From JAUASW01 sp036880965 (GTDB lineage Bacteria > Pseudomonadota > Gammaproteobacteria > Burkholderiales > Burkholderiaceae_C): 64,000 bases of DNA. The stretch lies in the NCBI RefSeq assembly GCF_036880965.1, contig NZ_JBAJMV010000004.1, positions 248,001 to 312,000 on the forward strand, given 5' to 3'. Within the stretch, counting starts at the first letter, position 1. Each line of letters opens with the position of its first letter. The position numbers and the translations under genes are program-made. The notes under the pieces are model-generated. The model did no database searches, was not told where the DNA came from, and was given only the letters and a program-made list of their open reading frames with translations. This document shows positions 1 to 8,108 of this stretch, piece by piece.

Positions 1-493
1 CGACCCCAGCGACACCCATGTCTCGCCGCAGGACTGGCGCGAGCTGATCCAGCGCGACGATGTGGTCGTGATCGACAACCGCAACAGCTTCGAATGGAAG
101 CTCGGCCACTTCCGTGGTGCGGTCGACCCCGGCGTGCGCCATTTCCGCGACTTCCCGGCCTATGTCCAGGCCCACGCCCAGTCGTGGAAGGACGCAGGCA
201 AGACCGTGGCCATGTACTGCACCGGCGGCATCCGCTGCGAAAAGATGGGCGGCTGGATGCAGGACGCGCTGGGCCTGAAGGTGGCGCAGCTGGACGGCGG
301 CATCATCAACTACTTCGAGCAGATGGGCGATGCGGACGCCGACTGGCTGGGCGAATGCTTCGTCTTCGACAAGCGCATCGCCATCGACACCCACCGCGAA
401 GAAACCGCCACCACGGCCGAGCAGGCCTATGGCGATGATCCGGCCGAGGCCTGGCGGCTGGCGCGCGCCAAGCGGCTGGATCCGGCGGGCTGA
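1..493 (+). CDS. trhO: tRNA uridine(34) hydroxylase TrhO (YceA), C-terminal part
   Basis: The gene enters from the left edge; the frame is open from base 2, so the true start lies outside the window. The visible 163 residues are the rhodanese domain and tail of the TrhO/YceA family, which hydroxylates U34 of some tRNAs on the way to 5-methoxyuridine or carboxymethoxyuridine. The active-site loop reads YCTGGIRCEKM, with the rhodanese cysteine codon at 218-220 and the second conserved cysteine at 236-238; the CTGGIRCEK motif is typical of this family and not of sulfurtransferases in general. After the domain come a LDGGIINYFEQ strand and a short charged tail. The stop (491-493) directly abuts the stop of the convergent diguanylate cyclase gene, with no intergenic base. 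The identification is secure. Confidence 0.92.
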   Translation, partial: DPSDTHVSPQDWRELIQRDDVVVIDNRNSFEWKLGHFRGAVDPGVRHFRDFPAYVQAHAQSWKDAGKTVAMYCTGGIRCEKMGGWMQDALGLKVAQLDGGIINYFEQMGDADADWLGECFVFDKRIAIDTHREETATTAEQAYGDDPAEAWRLARAKRLDPAG

Positions 494-2230
494 TCAGCCG
501 ACGTCGCTCTCTGAAAACATCGCCCGCTGCCGGCCGCTGCTCTTGGCGCGGTACATCGCGTGGTCGGCCGCAGCGATCAGTTCGGTCGCATTGCTGCCGT
601 TCTCCGGGTAGCGGCTGACACCGATGCTGGCGCCGGCCACCAGTTCCGCGCCGCCGTACAACACTGGCTGCACCAGCGACTCCAGCACCTTTTCGGCGAC
701 CGCCGTGATCGCTTCAGGGTCGTCGGCATGGTCCAGGAGGATCACGAACTCATCGCCGCCCATGCGGGCCACGGTATCGACCTCGCGCACCAAGAGGCGC
801 AGGCGCTGCGACAGCGTTCGCAAGACGGCGTCCCCTGCCGCATGGCCGAGCGTGTCATTGATTTCCTTGAAGTTGTCCAGGTCGATGAACAGCATGGCCA
901 GGCGGCTGCCGTTGCGCTTGGCATGCGCCAACGCATGATCCAGCCGCTCCAGCAGCACGCGGCGATTGGCCAGGCCGGTGAGGCTGTCGTGACTGGCCAG
1001 GTGGTCGAGTTCGCGCTGCTTCAGTTCGAGCGAATCGAACTGGGCGCCGATCTGCTGCTGCATGTGGTCGATGCTGCGCGCCAGCACGCCGATCTCGTCG
1101 TCGCGCTCCAGCGGCAGCACACCAGGCTCCTGGCGGCCGCTGGCGAATCGCTGCACCGCCAGGACGATCTGCGCAATCGGACGCGACAACGCGCGCGCAA
1201 GCAGGGCGGCCAGCAGCAGCGCCAGCGCGCTGAAGGCCAGCACGATGCGCAGGCTCACGGCACCCAGGTGCTCGCTTTCCTTCAGCACCAGCTCCAGTGG
1301 CTCGGACAGGCCGAGGATGAACTCCTCCTCGCTGCGCAGGCCCGCAATGGGCTGGCGCACGAAGGCTGCCACCTGGGCCGCGCCATCAACACCCGCCTCC
1401 ACCGAGGTCACCAGCTGGCCGGGCAGGCCCGGCTGCTGCTTCACCAGGGCCTCCGCCGCCGGGAAGCTGTCCTGCAGGAGCGCGCTCTGGCCACGGTCAA
1501 AGGCAAAGGCCTTGCTGCGGTCCGGATGGATCAGGAACTCGCCCGCGCCATTGCTGAGATAGAGCTGCAGGCCAGGAGGCAGGTCGGCAGCCAATTGATC
1601 GAACAAGCGATCCAGGTCGACATTGATCACCATCACGCCAAGCACCTGGCCATCGGCCGAGCGCACCGGCGCGGCCACTTGCAGCGAAGGCTTTTCCAGG
1701 CCCGCATGTGCGCCGACTTCGTGATTGATCACCGCCCTGGAGACATAGACCGCGCCCGGCGGCAGGGCCAGGGTCTCGAACACATAGGGATAGTGGCCCT
1801 TCTCCTGCAGATCGTCTTCCGCCACCCGCAGCACGCCGGCGTTGTCGCGGTCCACCCGCAAGCGCTCGAGGCCGTGATCGGCGGCGGCGATCAGCCGCAT
1901 CTGGTAGTACTCGGGATGAGTTGCCAGCATGCGCTGGAACAGCAGGGCGCTGTTGACCTCGCTGCGCGCCAGAAGCGCCGGATCGCTGCGCGCCAGCAGG
2001 CGGGCTGCCATCGGATGCTCGGCAAACAGGAGAACGTCACGCGCCGTGTTGTCCAGGCCGACGGCCAGCTGCCGCACCAGCACGCGCGTGGCGGTAAGCA
2101 AGCGCTCTTCTGCCGCAGCCACCAGCAACTGCCGGCTCGCCGAGTAGCCGTAATAGCCGGTGAGACCAGCGGCGAGCACGCCCACAGCGGCCAGCGCAAG
2201 GCCCAGTCGCCACGCGATGCCGAGTTTCAT
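494..2230 (-). CDS. Membrane diguanylate cyclase (periplasmic sensor, HAMP, GGDEF)
   Basis: A 578-residue protein expected to make cyclic di-GMP. Order seen: a transmembrane helix near residues 6-30; a periplasmic region of about 300 residues resembling a dCache sensor; a second membrane helix (VLAFSALALLLAALLARAL); a HAMP linker; and a C-terminal GGDEF domain starting LASHDSLTGLANR. The catalytic motif GGDEF is intact (about 491-495), and an I-site RxxD (REVD, about 482-485) lies five residues upstream, so product inhibition is likely. There is no EAL or HD-GYP domain. The start at 2230 was chosen because its ATG overlaps the upstream gene's TGA (ATGA, 2227-2230) and gives a proper N-terminal helix; the frame also opens 16 codons earlier. 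The overlap with the PotD-like binding protein gene implies translational coupling and perhaps ligand sensing through that protein. Confidence 0.9.
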   Translation of the reverse strand: MKLGIAWRLGLALAAVGVLAAGLTGYYGYSASRQLLVAAAEERLLTATRVLVRQLAVGLDNTARDVLLFAEHPMAARLLARSDPALLARSEVNSALLFQRMLATHPEYYQMRLIAAADHGLERLRVDRDNAGVLRVAEDDLQEKGHYPYVFETLALPPGAVYVSRAVINHEVGAHAGLEKPSLQVAAPVRSADGQVLGVMVINVDLDRLFDQLAADLPPGLQLYLSNGAGEFLIHPDRSKAFAFDRGQSALLQDSFPAAEALVKQQPGLPGQLVTSVEAGVDGAAQVAAFVRQPIAGLRSEEEFILGLSEPLELVLKESEHLGAVSLRIVLAFSALALLLAALLARALSRPIAQIVLAVQRFASGRQEPGVLPLERDDEIGVLARSIDHMQQQIGAQFDSLELKQRELDHLASHDSLTGLANRRVLLERLDHALAHAKRNGSRLAMLFIDLDNFKEINDTLGHAAGDAVLRTLSQRLRLLVREVDTVARMGGDEFVILLDHADDPEAITAVAEKVLESLVQPVLYGGAELVAGASIGVSRYPENGSNATELIAAADHAMYRAKSSGRQRAMFSESDVG

Positions 2231-3318
2231 GGCGCCAGCACCTTGGCCGCGCGATCGCCCGAGCGGATGCGGGCCCACAGCGTTTCGCGCGCCGCGGCGT
2301 CTTCAACCGGTTCCAGCCAAAGGAGCTTGGCCGAGCTGGCACCGGCCGCCGACTCGGCCGTCGTGCTGGCCAGGCCTTGCCGGCTCACGAGCAGGGCACT
2401 GGCCTGCTTGCCGAGCAGATGATCGATCCAGGCATGGGACAGCGCGAGGTCGGCCGCGGCGCTGGTCAGCGCCCAGCAATCCAGCCAGGCGAGCGCGCCT
2501 TCCTTCGGGATTGCATAGCCCACATCAACGCCGGCAGCCTTCAGCAGCTGGAACTGCTGCATGCCGTAGTTGGCGTACATCAGCGCGGCGCCATGGCGCT
2601 GGAACATGCGCACCGATTCTTCCGGCTGTCCGTAGAAGGACAGCACATTGCGGCGCAAGTCCACCAGTTTGTCCACGGCGCGCGGCTTCATATCGGCCGG
2701 CAGCTTGAAAGGCGTGGGCAAGCCCAGCGCCAGGGCGGCGAGCGAGAAGTTGTGGCTGCCGCCGTTGTAGGCGATCACCTTGCCACGCCACTGCGGGTCC
2801 CAGAGCGCGTGGATCGAAGTCGGCGGCTCCTTGAACTGGCGGCGGTCGTAGATCAGACCCATCTCGGCATAGGCGAAGGGAATGCCGAAGACCCGGGCAC
2901 GCTCGCCCTGGCCGTGCACCAGGCCAGGTATCGCAGCCAGATCGCGAAAGCGCGGCAGCTGCTGCGCCGTGTTCGGAATCAGCCGACGGTTCACCTCGCG
3001 CACGAGGCCCGCGGCGATATAGCGCTGCAGTTCGGCGGTATTGACCGCAAACAAGTCAAAAGCCGGACCCGGCTTGGCGTTGAGCTTCTGCCAGAGCGCC
3101 TCGTCGGAATCGATGACGGTCAGCTCGACCTTGGCGCCCGTCTTCTTCTCGAACTCACGCAGCACCTCGGGCTCGACATAACCGGGCCAGGCCAGCACCC
3201 GCAGCCTGGGGCCGGCAAGCGCGCCTTGCAGCGACATCAAGGCCAGCAGCAAGCCCAGGACCCAGGCCATGCGGAGCCGGCCCAGGACGGGGTTGAACTG
3301 GAAACTGCGGGCATCCAT
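2227..3318 (-). CDS. PotD-like periplasmic solute-binding protein, coupled to diguanylate cyclase
   Basis: A 363-residue exported binding protein of the spermidine/putrescine (PotD/PotF) class. Residues 1-35 form a signal peptide (MAWVLGLLLALMSLQGALA, likely cleaved after A35). The mature protein starts RLRVLAWPGYVEPEVLREFE, followed by a TGAKVELTVIDSDEAL segment and a FDLFAVNTAEL strand, typical of the family. No permease or ATPase gene is adjacent; the next gene is a membrane diguanylate cyclase overlapping by 4 bp. That arrangement is known for NspS-MbaA of Vibrio cholerae, where a PotD homologue signals polyamine state to a cyclic-di-GMP enzyme, so a sensory rather than transport role is inferred. 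The ligand cannot be told from sequence. The ATG at 3318 was chosen over an upstream in-frame start at 3378, which would run into the divergent gene. Confidence 0.85.
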   Translation of the reverse strand: MDARSFQFNPVLGRLRMAWVLGLLLALMSLQGALAGPRLRVLAWPGYVEPEVLREFEKKTGAKVELTVIDSDEALWQKLNAKPGPAFDLFAVNTAELQRYIAAGLVREVNRRLIPNTAQQLPRFRDLAAIPGLVHGQGERARVFGIPFAYAEMGLIYDRRQFKEPPTSIHALWDPQWRGKVIAYNGGSHNFSLAALALGLPTPFKLPADMKPRAVDKLVDLRRNVLSFYGQPEESVRMFQRHGAALMYANYGMQQFQLLKAAGVDVGYAIPKEGALAWLDCWALTSAAADLALSHAWIDHLLGKQASALLVSRQGLASTTAESAAGASSAKLLWLEPVEDAAARETLWARIRSGDRAAKVLAP

Positions 3319-3376
3319 GCGGCCATCGTAGATGATGGAGTCACGCATCCTCAGGGATTCACCCGAGCAAAACCTC

Positions 3377-3958
3377 ATGACCCGCCTTTCTTTTCACTTT
3401 CTACGACTTGCCGCAATGCTTCTGCTGGCTTGCAGCCCACCGGCCCGGGCTGCGCCTGCCGCGCCTGCTGCACCAGCGGCCTCTGCGCCGAGCGCCGACT
3501 GGCTTGACTCGCAATCCCAGCTGAGCTGGGCCCGGTGCGTCGAGGGCATGCAATGGACGGGCAAGACCTGCACCGGCCAGCCCCTGCTGCTGACCCATGC
3601 GCAGGCGCTGGCCCGGGCCGCCTCGCGTGCCAGGGAAGAAGGCCTGCCCTGGCGCGTACCGCGCGTGCCCGAGTTGCGCCGCCTGCAGGAGAAGGCCGGC
3701 AGGTCGGGCTTGAACGGCGGCGAATTCCCGGCTGCGCCCGCCGAATGGCATTGGACGGCGACGGCCAATGTTCGCCAGGACAAACCCAACCCGTACAACT
3801 ACGGCAATGTCGCGAACGCCCGCGGTTCCAACGCCAACGACACGCCCTTCTTGCTCGGCTGGGCGGTGCAATGGCCGGGCGGCGAGGCGCGCGGCGACAT
3901 TCCCAAGAGCCGGCCCTTGCCCGTGCGCCTGGTGCGCTCCGCGAATGTCGCGAACTAG
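3377..3958 (+). CDS. Exported DUF1566-type protein
   Basis: A 193-residue protein of unknown function. The N-terminus has a hydrophobic segment ending LLLACSP, which could be a lipobox (LLAC), so it may be a lipoprotein; an Ala/Pro-rich linker follows (about residues 26-45). The rest resembles DUF1566 domains: a cysteine pair in WARCVEGMQW and GKTCTG, a WRVPRVPELRRLQ segment like the family's W-R-LPT-EL motif, a WHWTATA strand and a C-terminal PVRLVRS strand. The start at 3377 was preferred over an in-frame start at 3332 because it begins the signal sequence. It is divergent from the binding protein gene (58 bp apart) and followed by murA. DUF1566 domains are often found in surface proteins; nothing here fixes a role. 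Confidence 0.7.
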   Translation: MTRLSFHFLRLAAMLLLACSPPARAAPAAPAAPAASAPSADWLDSQSQLSWARCVEGMQWTGKTCTGQPLLLTHAQALARAASRAREEGLPWRVPRVPELRRLQEKAGRSGLNGGEFPAAPAEWHWTATANVRQDKPNPYNYGNVANARGSNANDTPFLLGWAVQWPGGEARGDIPKSRPLPVRLVRSANVAN

Positions 3959-3978
3959 GCCCGCATGCAACAGAAGGC

Positions 3979-3998
3979 AAGCGCCGGCGGGGGCGCTT
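3979..3998. repeat. 7-bp inverted repeat between the DUF1566 gene and murA
   Basis: AAGCGCC and GGCGCTT face each other across six bases just after the stop of the upstream gene. There is no T-run, so it is at best a weak terminator or pause site. A GATAAT hexamer at 4009-4014 just downstream could serve as a -10 element for murA, but I found no matching -35. Confidence 0.35.
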
Positions 3999-4059
3999 CG
4001 CCAACCGCGATAATCGCGCCCTGTCGCTGCATCACCAGCCCTTCGCGCCCCTTTTGCCC

Positions 4060-5364
4060 ATGTCCAACCTGATCGTCCACGGCGGCACCCCTCTGAATGG
4101 CCGCATCATTCCATCGGCCAACAAGAATGCGGTCCTGCCCATCCTCTGCGGCACGCTTCTGAGCGCCGAGCCGATCCGGCTGCGCGGCGTGCCCGAGATC
4201 ACCGATGTGAAGAAGATCGTCGAGGTCTTCCGCAAGCTGGGCAGCGAGGTCGAGATCGACTTCAAGACCGGCATCCTGGACGTTCACCACAAGAACACGC
4301 ACTTCGACCCGGCGGCGGACCGCCTGCCGGAAGAGATGCGCTCGTCCATCATGCTGGTACCCGGTCTGATGGCCCGCTTCCGTGCGGCGCGCGTGGAAGA
4401 CGACGTCAAGGGCTGCACGCTCGGCGCCCGCGAGATCGACCCGCATGTGGAAGTGTTCCAGCGCTTCGGCGCCGATGTTCAGCGCCTGCCCGACGGCCTG
4501 CTCTGCACCGTGCCGGGCAAGCTGCAGGCCAACGACCACTGGACCGATTACGCCTCGGTCACCACGACCGAGAACTTCGTGCTCTGCGCGGCGCTGGCCG
4601 AAGGCACGTCCACCTTGATGAACGCGGCTTCAGAGCCGCATGTGCAGGAGTTCTGCCAGTTCATGGTGATGCTGGGAGCCCAGATCGAGGGCCTCGGCAC
4701 CTCGCGCCTGAAGATCACCGGCATCGACGCCCTGAAGGGCGGCGAGTTCAGCTTCGCCGAAGACTTCCACGAGATCGTCACCTTCCTGGCGCTGGGCGCC
4801 ATCACCGGCGGCGATGTGCGGGTCAAGAATTCGCAGCCCGAGCAGTTCCCGCTGATCGATCGCACCTTCGCCAAGTTCGGCGTGCAGATCATTCATGAGG
4901 ACGGCTGGTCGCGCTCCGTCACCGAAGGCGGCAAGCTCAAGGTGAAGGAACCCTTCACCCGCAACATTCTGCAAAAGGTCGAGGCCGCGCCCTGGCCCTA
5001 CCTGCCGGTGGACCTGCTGCCCATCTTTGTCGCCCTGGGCGTCAAGGCCGAGGGCAGCGTGATGTTCTGGAACAAGGTCTATGACGGCGCGATGGGCTGG
5101 ACCTCGGAGCTGTCCAAGTTCGGCGCGCACGCCTTCCTGTCGGACCCGCATCGCATGGTGACCTTCGGCGGCAAGCCGCTGGCGCCGGCCGAGGTCGAGA
5201 GCCCCTACATCATCCGCGTGGCCATCGCCCTGCTGATGGTGGCGGCCAGCATCCCCGGCCGTTCGGTGATCCGCAATGCCACGCCGATCCGACGCGCACA
5301 TCCGCATTTCGTTGAAAACATCTCGCGCCTGGGCACACGCATCGAGTGGGTCGAGGGCGACTGA
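4060..5364 (+). CDS. murA: MurA-family UDP-GlcNAc enolpyruvyl transferase (divergent)
   Basis: A 434-residue EPSP-synthase-fold protein (E. coli MurA has 419). MurA transfers enolpyruvate from PEP to UDP-N-acetylglucosamine, the first committed step of peptidoglycan synthesis, in the cytoplasm. Key residues line up: K22 and N23 in SANKNA, C119 in VKGCTLGAREID (MurA C115), D318 in PWPYLPVDLLP (MurA D305) and an arginine in PIRRAHP near the end. Several signatures differ from textbook MurA: SGAKNA becomes SANKNA, and GARPVDLH becomes GAREIDPH. This suggests a paralogue with a related substrate or a specialised role rather than the housekeeping copy. The start at 4060 gives the family N-terminus; a longer open frame upstream is not supported. 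The next gene begins one base after the stop. Confidence 0.82.
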   Translation: MSNLIVHGGTPLNGRIIPSANKNAVLPILCGTLLSAEPIRLRGVPEITDVKKIVEVFRKLGSEVEIDFKTGILDVHHKNTHFDPAADRLPEEMRSSIMLVPGLMARFRAARVEDDVKGCTLGAREIDPHVEVFQRFGADVQRLPDGLLCTVPGKLQANDHWTDYASVTTTENFVLCAALAEGTSTLMNAASEPHVQEFCQFMVMLGAQIEGLGTSRLKITGIDALKGGEFSFAEDFHEIVTFLALGAITGGDVRVKNSQPEQFPLIDRTFAKFGVQIIHEDGWSRSVTEGGKLKVKEPFTRNILQKVEAAPWPYLPVDLLPIFVALGVKAEGSVMFWNKVYDGAMGWTSELSKFGAHAFLSDPHRMVTFGGKPLAPAEVESPYIIRVAIALLMVAASIPGRSVIRNATPIRRAHPHFVENISRLGTRIEWVEGD

Positions 5365-5365
5365 A

Positions 5366-6265
5366 ATGGCTTGGTGGCGTAGCGCTGCGGCGCTCCTGGC
5401 CTTGCTGGCCGGCTTTGCATCGGCCCAGCCGGGCGAACCGGCGGCCCTGCCGACCCTGCGCTGGCTGGTGCAGGACATGCCGCCGCATTTCAGCTATGCC
5501 AATGGCCATGCGCCCAAAGTCGTCGAGGACCTGGGCGACGGCGAGATCTCGGGCTTTCTGCGCCTGCTGATCCAGCGCATGCCGCAGTACCGGCATGAGT
5601 TCATCGAAGCCAGCCTGCCGCGCTTCGAGACCCTGGTGCGCCAGGGCGAAACGCTGTGCTCGGCCTTGCACCTGCGCAAGCCCGAACGGCTGGACTGGCT
5701 GCACTTCACCCAGCTCCATCCGCCGCTGTTCTCGCGCCAGATCCACGTGGTCGTGCATCGGGACAACCTGGCCCGTTTCGAGACACAGGGGCAGCTGCTG
5801 CGACTCAGTGAGCTGCTGCAGCGCAAGGACCTCGTCGGCCTGCTGTCGCGCGACCGTGGCTATGGCAACCAGATCGACAAACTGCTGCTGGCCGCAGCCG
5901 CAAGTGCGCCAGCGACGGTGGTGACGGGCCGCAGCATGCACCTGCTGACCATGCTGCGCGCCAAGCGCATGGACTGGACGCTGGAATACCCCTCGGTGGT
6001 GGATGCTTCCGGCGGCGGTGACCTGGTCAAGCTGCCACTGGCCGAAGGCCGCAGCACGGCCGTGGCCACCGTGGCCTGCAGCCGCAATGCCGAGGGCAAG
6101 CAGCGCATCGAGGCGATCGATGCCGCAGTGCGCAAGATGGCGCAAGACCCGCAGCGCGACAGCTGGGTCCGAGCCTGGCGCGGCGATGCACTGGACGATG
6201 CCGATCGACGCATGATCCAGCGCTACATGGACGAGCGCGCTCGCGGCGGCTCGCTGGTCGAGTGA
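5366..6265 (+). CDS. Exported solute-binding-like protein (TIGR02285-type)
   Basis: A 299-residue exported protein with a signal peptide (residues 1-20, LLALLAGFASA, then QPGEPAALP). The mature part begins LRWLVQDMPPHFSY, with GEISGFLRLLI soon after, the start typical of periplasmic solute-binding-like domains, and resembles the conserved family TIGR02285. The start lies one base after the murA-like stop, so it is probably co-transcribed and translationally coupled. No transporter or sensor gene is adjacent. Function unknown; a periplasmic binding or sensing role is inferred from the fold only. A longer in-frame opening upstream (from 5276) lies inside murA and lacks the signal peptide. Confidence 0.68.
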   Translation: MAWWRSAAALLALLAGFASAQPGEPAALPTLRWLVQDMPPHFSYANGHAPKVVEDLGDGEISGFLRLLIQRMPQYRHEFIEASLPRFETLVRQGETLCSALHLRKPERLDWLHFTQLHPPLFSRQIHVVVHRDNLARFETQGQLLRLSELLQRKDLVGLLSRDRGYGNQIDKLLLAAAASAPATVVTGRSMHLLTMLRAKRMDWTLEYPSVVDASGGGDLVKLPLAEGRSTAVATVACSRNAEGKQRIEAIDAAVRKMAQDPQRDSWVRAWRGDALDDADRRMIQRYMDERARGGSLVE

Positions 6266-6298
6266 ACGCCGTGCCGGGCCGAGCCTGAGGGTGCACCG

Positions 6299-7222
6299 AT
6301 GACACGGCCGACCAAGCCTGAGCTGCCGTTGCTGCACGGGGTCAATGCCAGCGCCGTGGCCTGTCCGGCCGGGCCCTGGCTCTTGCTGCTGGACTTTCTC
6401 GCCGAGCGCCTGCCCATGGTGAGCAGGGATGAATGGGCCACACGATTGGCCAACGGCGAGGTGCTCGCCGAGAGCGGCCAGGCGCTGGCGCCCACGGCAC
6501 GCTATGCCACCGGCACCAGAGTCTTCTATTACCGACAACTGGCGCACGAAGAAGTGATTCCCTTCGAGGCGCAGGTGCTCTACCGCGACGACTGCCTGCT
6601 GGTCGCGGACAAGCCGCATTTCCTGCCCGTGACACCCAAGGGGCGCTATGTGCAGCAGACGCTGCTGGTGCGGCTGCAGCGCGAGCTGGGGCTGACGAAT
6701 CTGAGCCCCGTCCATCGGCTGGACCGGGAGACGGCCGGCCTGACACTGTTCTGCATCCAGCCTGCTCACCGCGATGCCTATCAGCGCCTGTTCCGCGAGC
6801 GTGTGGTCGATAAGGTCTACGAGGCGGTCGCGCCGTTTCGGCAAGACCTGAGCCTGCCGCTGGACTATCGCAGCCGCCTGGCGGAGCGCGAAGACCGGTT
6901 CATGCAGATGCACGATGTAGCCGGCGAAGCGAATGCCGAGACGCGGATCTCGCTGATCGAGCGACTGGCGGCTGGCTTGGCCCACTACGAACTGCGGCCG
7001 CGCACCGGCATGAAGCATCAGTTGCGGGCACAGATGTCGGCACTCGGGATGCCCATCGTTGGCGACCGGATCTACCCGGTCCTGCAGCCGGAAGAGGCAG
7101 TGCCGGACTACCACCGCCCCTTGCAATTGCTGGCGCGCAGCATCGCCTTCACAGACCCGGTCACCGGGCAGCATCGGCAGTTTGAATCGCGATTGCGGCT
7201 GGTGGCCGCAGCAGGCAACTGA
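6299..7222 (+). CDS. RluA-family pseudouridine synthase
   Basis: A 307-residue RNA pseudouridine synthase of the RluA/RluC/RluD group. The catalytic motif is HRLDRETAGLTLF (the Asp of HRLD is the nucleophile), preceded by the family strand LLVADKPHFLPVTP. C-terminal family segments RTGMKHQLRAQM and GDRIYP are present. The N-terminal 90 residues (LLLLDFLAERLPMVSRDEW...) could be an S4-like RNA-binding domain. The substrate position in rRNA or tRNA cannot be assigned; the shape resembles proteins annotated as RluA-like or TruC-like. A GAGG sequence lies about 9 bases before the ATG. It ends 10 bp from the convergent HDOD gene. Confidence 0.88.
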   Translation: MTRPTKPELPLLHGVNASAVACPAGPWLLLLDFLAERLPMVSRDEWATRLANGEVLAESGQALAPTARYATGTRVFYYRQLAHEEVIPFEAQVLYRDDCLLVADKPHFLPVTPKGRYVQQTLLVRLQRELGLTNLSPVHRLDRETAGLTLFCIQPAHRDAYQRLFRERVVDKVYEAVAPFRQDLSLPLDYRSRLAEREDRFMQMHDVAGEANAETRISLIERLAAGLAHYELRPRTGMKHQLRAQMSALGMPIVGDRIYPVLQPEEAVPDYHRPLQLLARSIAFTDPVTGQHRQFESRLRLVAAAGN

Positions 7223-7232
7223 GCGCTGCTGG

Positions 7233-8051
7233 TCAGCGGCCGTGCGATTGGGCCTCGAGCACCTGCTCGCTGACCCGGCGGGCGGCGCGCAGCACCAGCG
7301 TTTCGTCCATCTGCGCCTGGGCGGCCATGCTGTGGGCCACGGCCTCCAGCTCACCGGGCTGGTTCGTCAGCACCCAGGCGAGTGCCGAGATGGCGCAGAT
7401 CGAGCGGCGCTGGATCGCTTCGCCCATCAGCATGGTGTCCTGCACCTGCACATGGTGGCGCACGCTGGCCACTGCCGCTGGCGCCAGGCCCCAGCTTTCG
7501 CACAGCGCAGCGCCCAGCGCATCGTGGCTCACGCCAAAGGCCGTGTGCTCCAGCTGCACGAGCTCAGCATCGCGGGTGGCGGCCCGCAGCATCGCAGGAT
7601 AGTGGGCCGGCGCATGGCGATAAAGCACTGCCTTGCCGCATTCCTCGAACAGACCGGCCGAATGGGCGGCCCAGGGATCAACTCCCAGCATCTGGCCCAT
7701 GCGGCCCATCAGGAGGCCACGTTGCGCGGCGCGGTTCCAGACCGGCTCCAGCTCGGCAGCCGGCGGAAAGGCGGCGCGCAAGCCCATCTCGAACGTGATG
7801 GCCGACACCTCGCGCATGCCCAGATAGGTCAACGCCTGGTGCACCGTCTGCACACGGCCCTTGAGGCCGTAGAGCGAGGAGTTGACCGCCTTCAGCACCG
7901 CTGCGGCCAGCGCCATGTCAGATTCGACCAGCGCAGACAGCGCCTGAAGATCCACGTCCTCGGCCGCCATCAGCAAGGAGAGCTTCACCAGCACTTCGGG
8001 CTGGGTCGGGATCTCGATGTCGAGTGAACGCAATTGGGGATCAACGGGCAT
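7233..8051 (-). CDS. HDOD domain protein
   Basis: A 272-residue protein with one HDOD domain, a catalytically degenerate HD relative found in signalling proteins. The N-terminal half has the family pattern: IPTQPEVLVKLSLLM, ALVESDMALAAAVLKAVNSSLYG and a helix TVHQALTYLGMREV. The HD metal-binding pair is not apparent, as expected. HDOD proteins take part in stress, motility or cyclic-di-GMP related regulation in several bacteria; no target is visible here. The ATG at 8051 (MPVDPQL) was chosen; an upstream in-frame start at 8090 would add 13 residues. Confidence 0.82.
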   Translation of the reverse strand: MPVDPQLRSLDIEIPTQPEVLVKLSLLMAAEDVDLQALSALVESDMALAAAVLKAVNSSLYGLKGRVQTVHQALTYLGMREVSAITFEMGLRAAFPPAAELEPVWNRAAQRGLLMGRMGQMLGVDPWAAHSAGLFEECGKAVLYRHAPAHYPAMLRAATRDAELVQLEHTAFGVSHDALGAALCESWGLAPAAVASVRHHVQVQDTMLMGEAIQRRSICAISALAWVLTNQPGELEAVAHSMAAQAQMDETLVLRAARRVSEQVLEAQSHGR

Positions 8052-8108
8052 GGTGAATTGAATTGTGTGGGGCGTAGCCTGAGCTCGCAATGGTAGCCGC
8101 CCCGAGTA

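Noticed and set aside
560..2422. Long plus-strand open frame opposite the diguanylate cyclase gene
   Set aside because: It is antisense to a gene with intact domain motifs; high GC content keeps complementary frames open. No family features.
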